From assembly GCA_963548155.1 (NCBI GenBank), contig CAUUTP010000109.1:1-5453 (forward strand): a DNA stretch of 5,453 nucleotides, given 5' to 3'. The DNA comes from Eikenella sp963548155. GTDB lineage: Bacteria; Pseudomonadota; Gammaproteobacteria; Burkholderiales; Neisseriaceae. Position 1 is the stretch's first letter. Each line of letters begins with the position of its first letter. Of the stretch, positions 5,300 through 5,453 are shown one piece after another. The position numbers and the translations under genes were made by a program. Under the pieces are notes generated by a model that was not told where the DNA came from, did no database searches, and saw only the letters and a program-made list of their open reading frames with translations.

Positions 5300-5403
5300 T
5301 ATAGTGGATTAACAAAAATCAGGACAAGGCGGTGAGTCGCAGACAGTACACACGTTACGGCAAGGCGAGCCAACGCTGTACCGGTTTTTGTTAATTCAGG
5401 CAT
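5300..5403. mobile_element. Short Correia-type repeat (CREE/NEMIS-like), right terminus degraded
   Basis: The left end TATAGTGGATTAACAAAAA (5300-5318) matches the Correia element terminus. It is followed by ATCAGGACAAGGCG and a body containing CGCAGACAGTACA, ACGGCAAGGCGAG and CAACGCTGTACC, all recognisable from the neisserial element as I remember it. The right end TTTTTGTTAAT (5385-5395) is the exact reverse complement of 5308-5318, but the outer eight bases, expected to be CCACTATA, read TCAGGCAT. The span of about 104 bases fits the known internally deleted class (104-108 bp) rather than the full 150-odd bp class. These are non-autonomous, MITE-like elements in Neisseria whose ends can supply promoters and RNase III processing sites. 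Confidence 0.8.
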
Positions 5404-5453
5404 AAGTAACAAAAAAGGTGCTACTCATCATCAGAAACAGAGAAATAATCCTT

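Noticed and set aside
2..5453. CRISPR array, tRNA or rRNA genes, toxin-antitoxin pair
   Set aside because: The only short repeats are DUS copies, which are inverted or scattered rather than evenly spaced. No cloverleaf or rRNA-like stretch and no small paired genes were seen.

Overview
The window looks like a chromosomal segment from a Neisseriaceae member, most likely Eikenella. The main clue is the 12-mer AGGCTACCTGAA, known as the Eikenella dialect (AG-eikDUS) of the neisserial DNA uptake sequence. It occurs nine times exactly and twice with one mismatch, mostly as inverted pairs between genes. The gene content (gluQ, rsmG-parA, a PACE transporter) and a Correia-type repeat at the right end also fit Neisseriaceae. 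All genes lie on the + strand.

Layout: (1) 2-697 is the 3' end of a membrane-anchored protein, probably DUF389/TIGR00341-like, and is clearly AT-richer than what follows. (2) 698-860 is an intergenic region with a decayed DUS hairpin and a head-to-tail tandem of a Neisseria-type and an Eikenella-type uptake sequence. (3) 861-2105 encodes a flavin-dependent-halogenase-like FAD oxidoreductase. (4) 2189-3100 is gluQ, a tRNA(Asp)-modifying enzyme whose stop codon lies inside a DUS. (5) 3159-3584 encodes a small PACE-family efflux protein with a GC skew opposite to its neighbours. (6) 3708-4337 is rsmG and 4396-5169 is parA, the conserved pair near the replication origin. (7) 5170-5453 is non-coding: a strong DUS-type terminator, then a short Correia-like element with a damaged right end.

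The genes do not form one pathway. rsmG and parA are probably co-transcribed, because theirs is the only gene junction with no DUS hairpin. The other genes appear to be separate units bounded by DUS inverted repeats. I see no new multi-gene system. The items most worth a second look are the tandem of two DUS dialects, a cluster of damaging-looking substitutions just after the ParA Walker B motif, the Correia-like element in an Eikenella-type background, and the complete halogenase motif set in the oxidoreductase.
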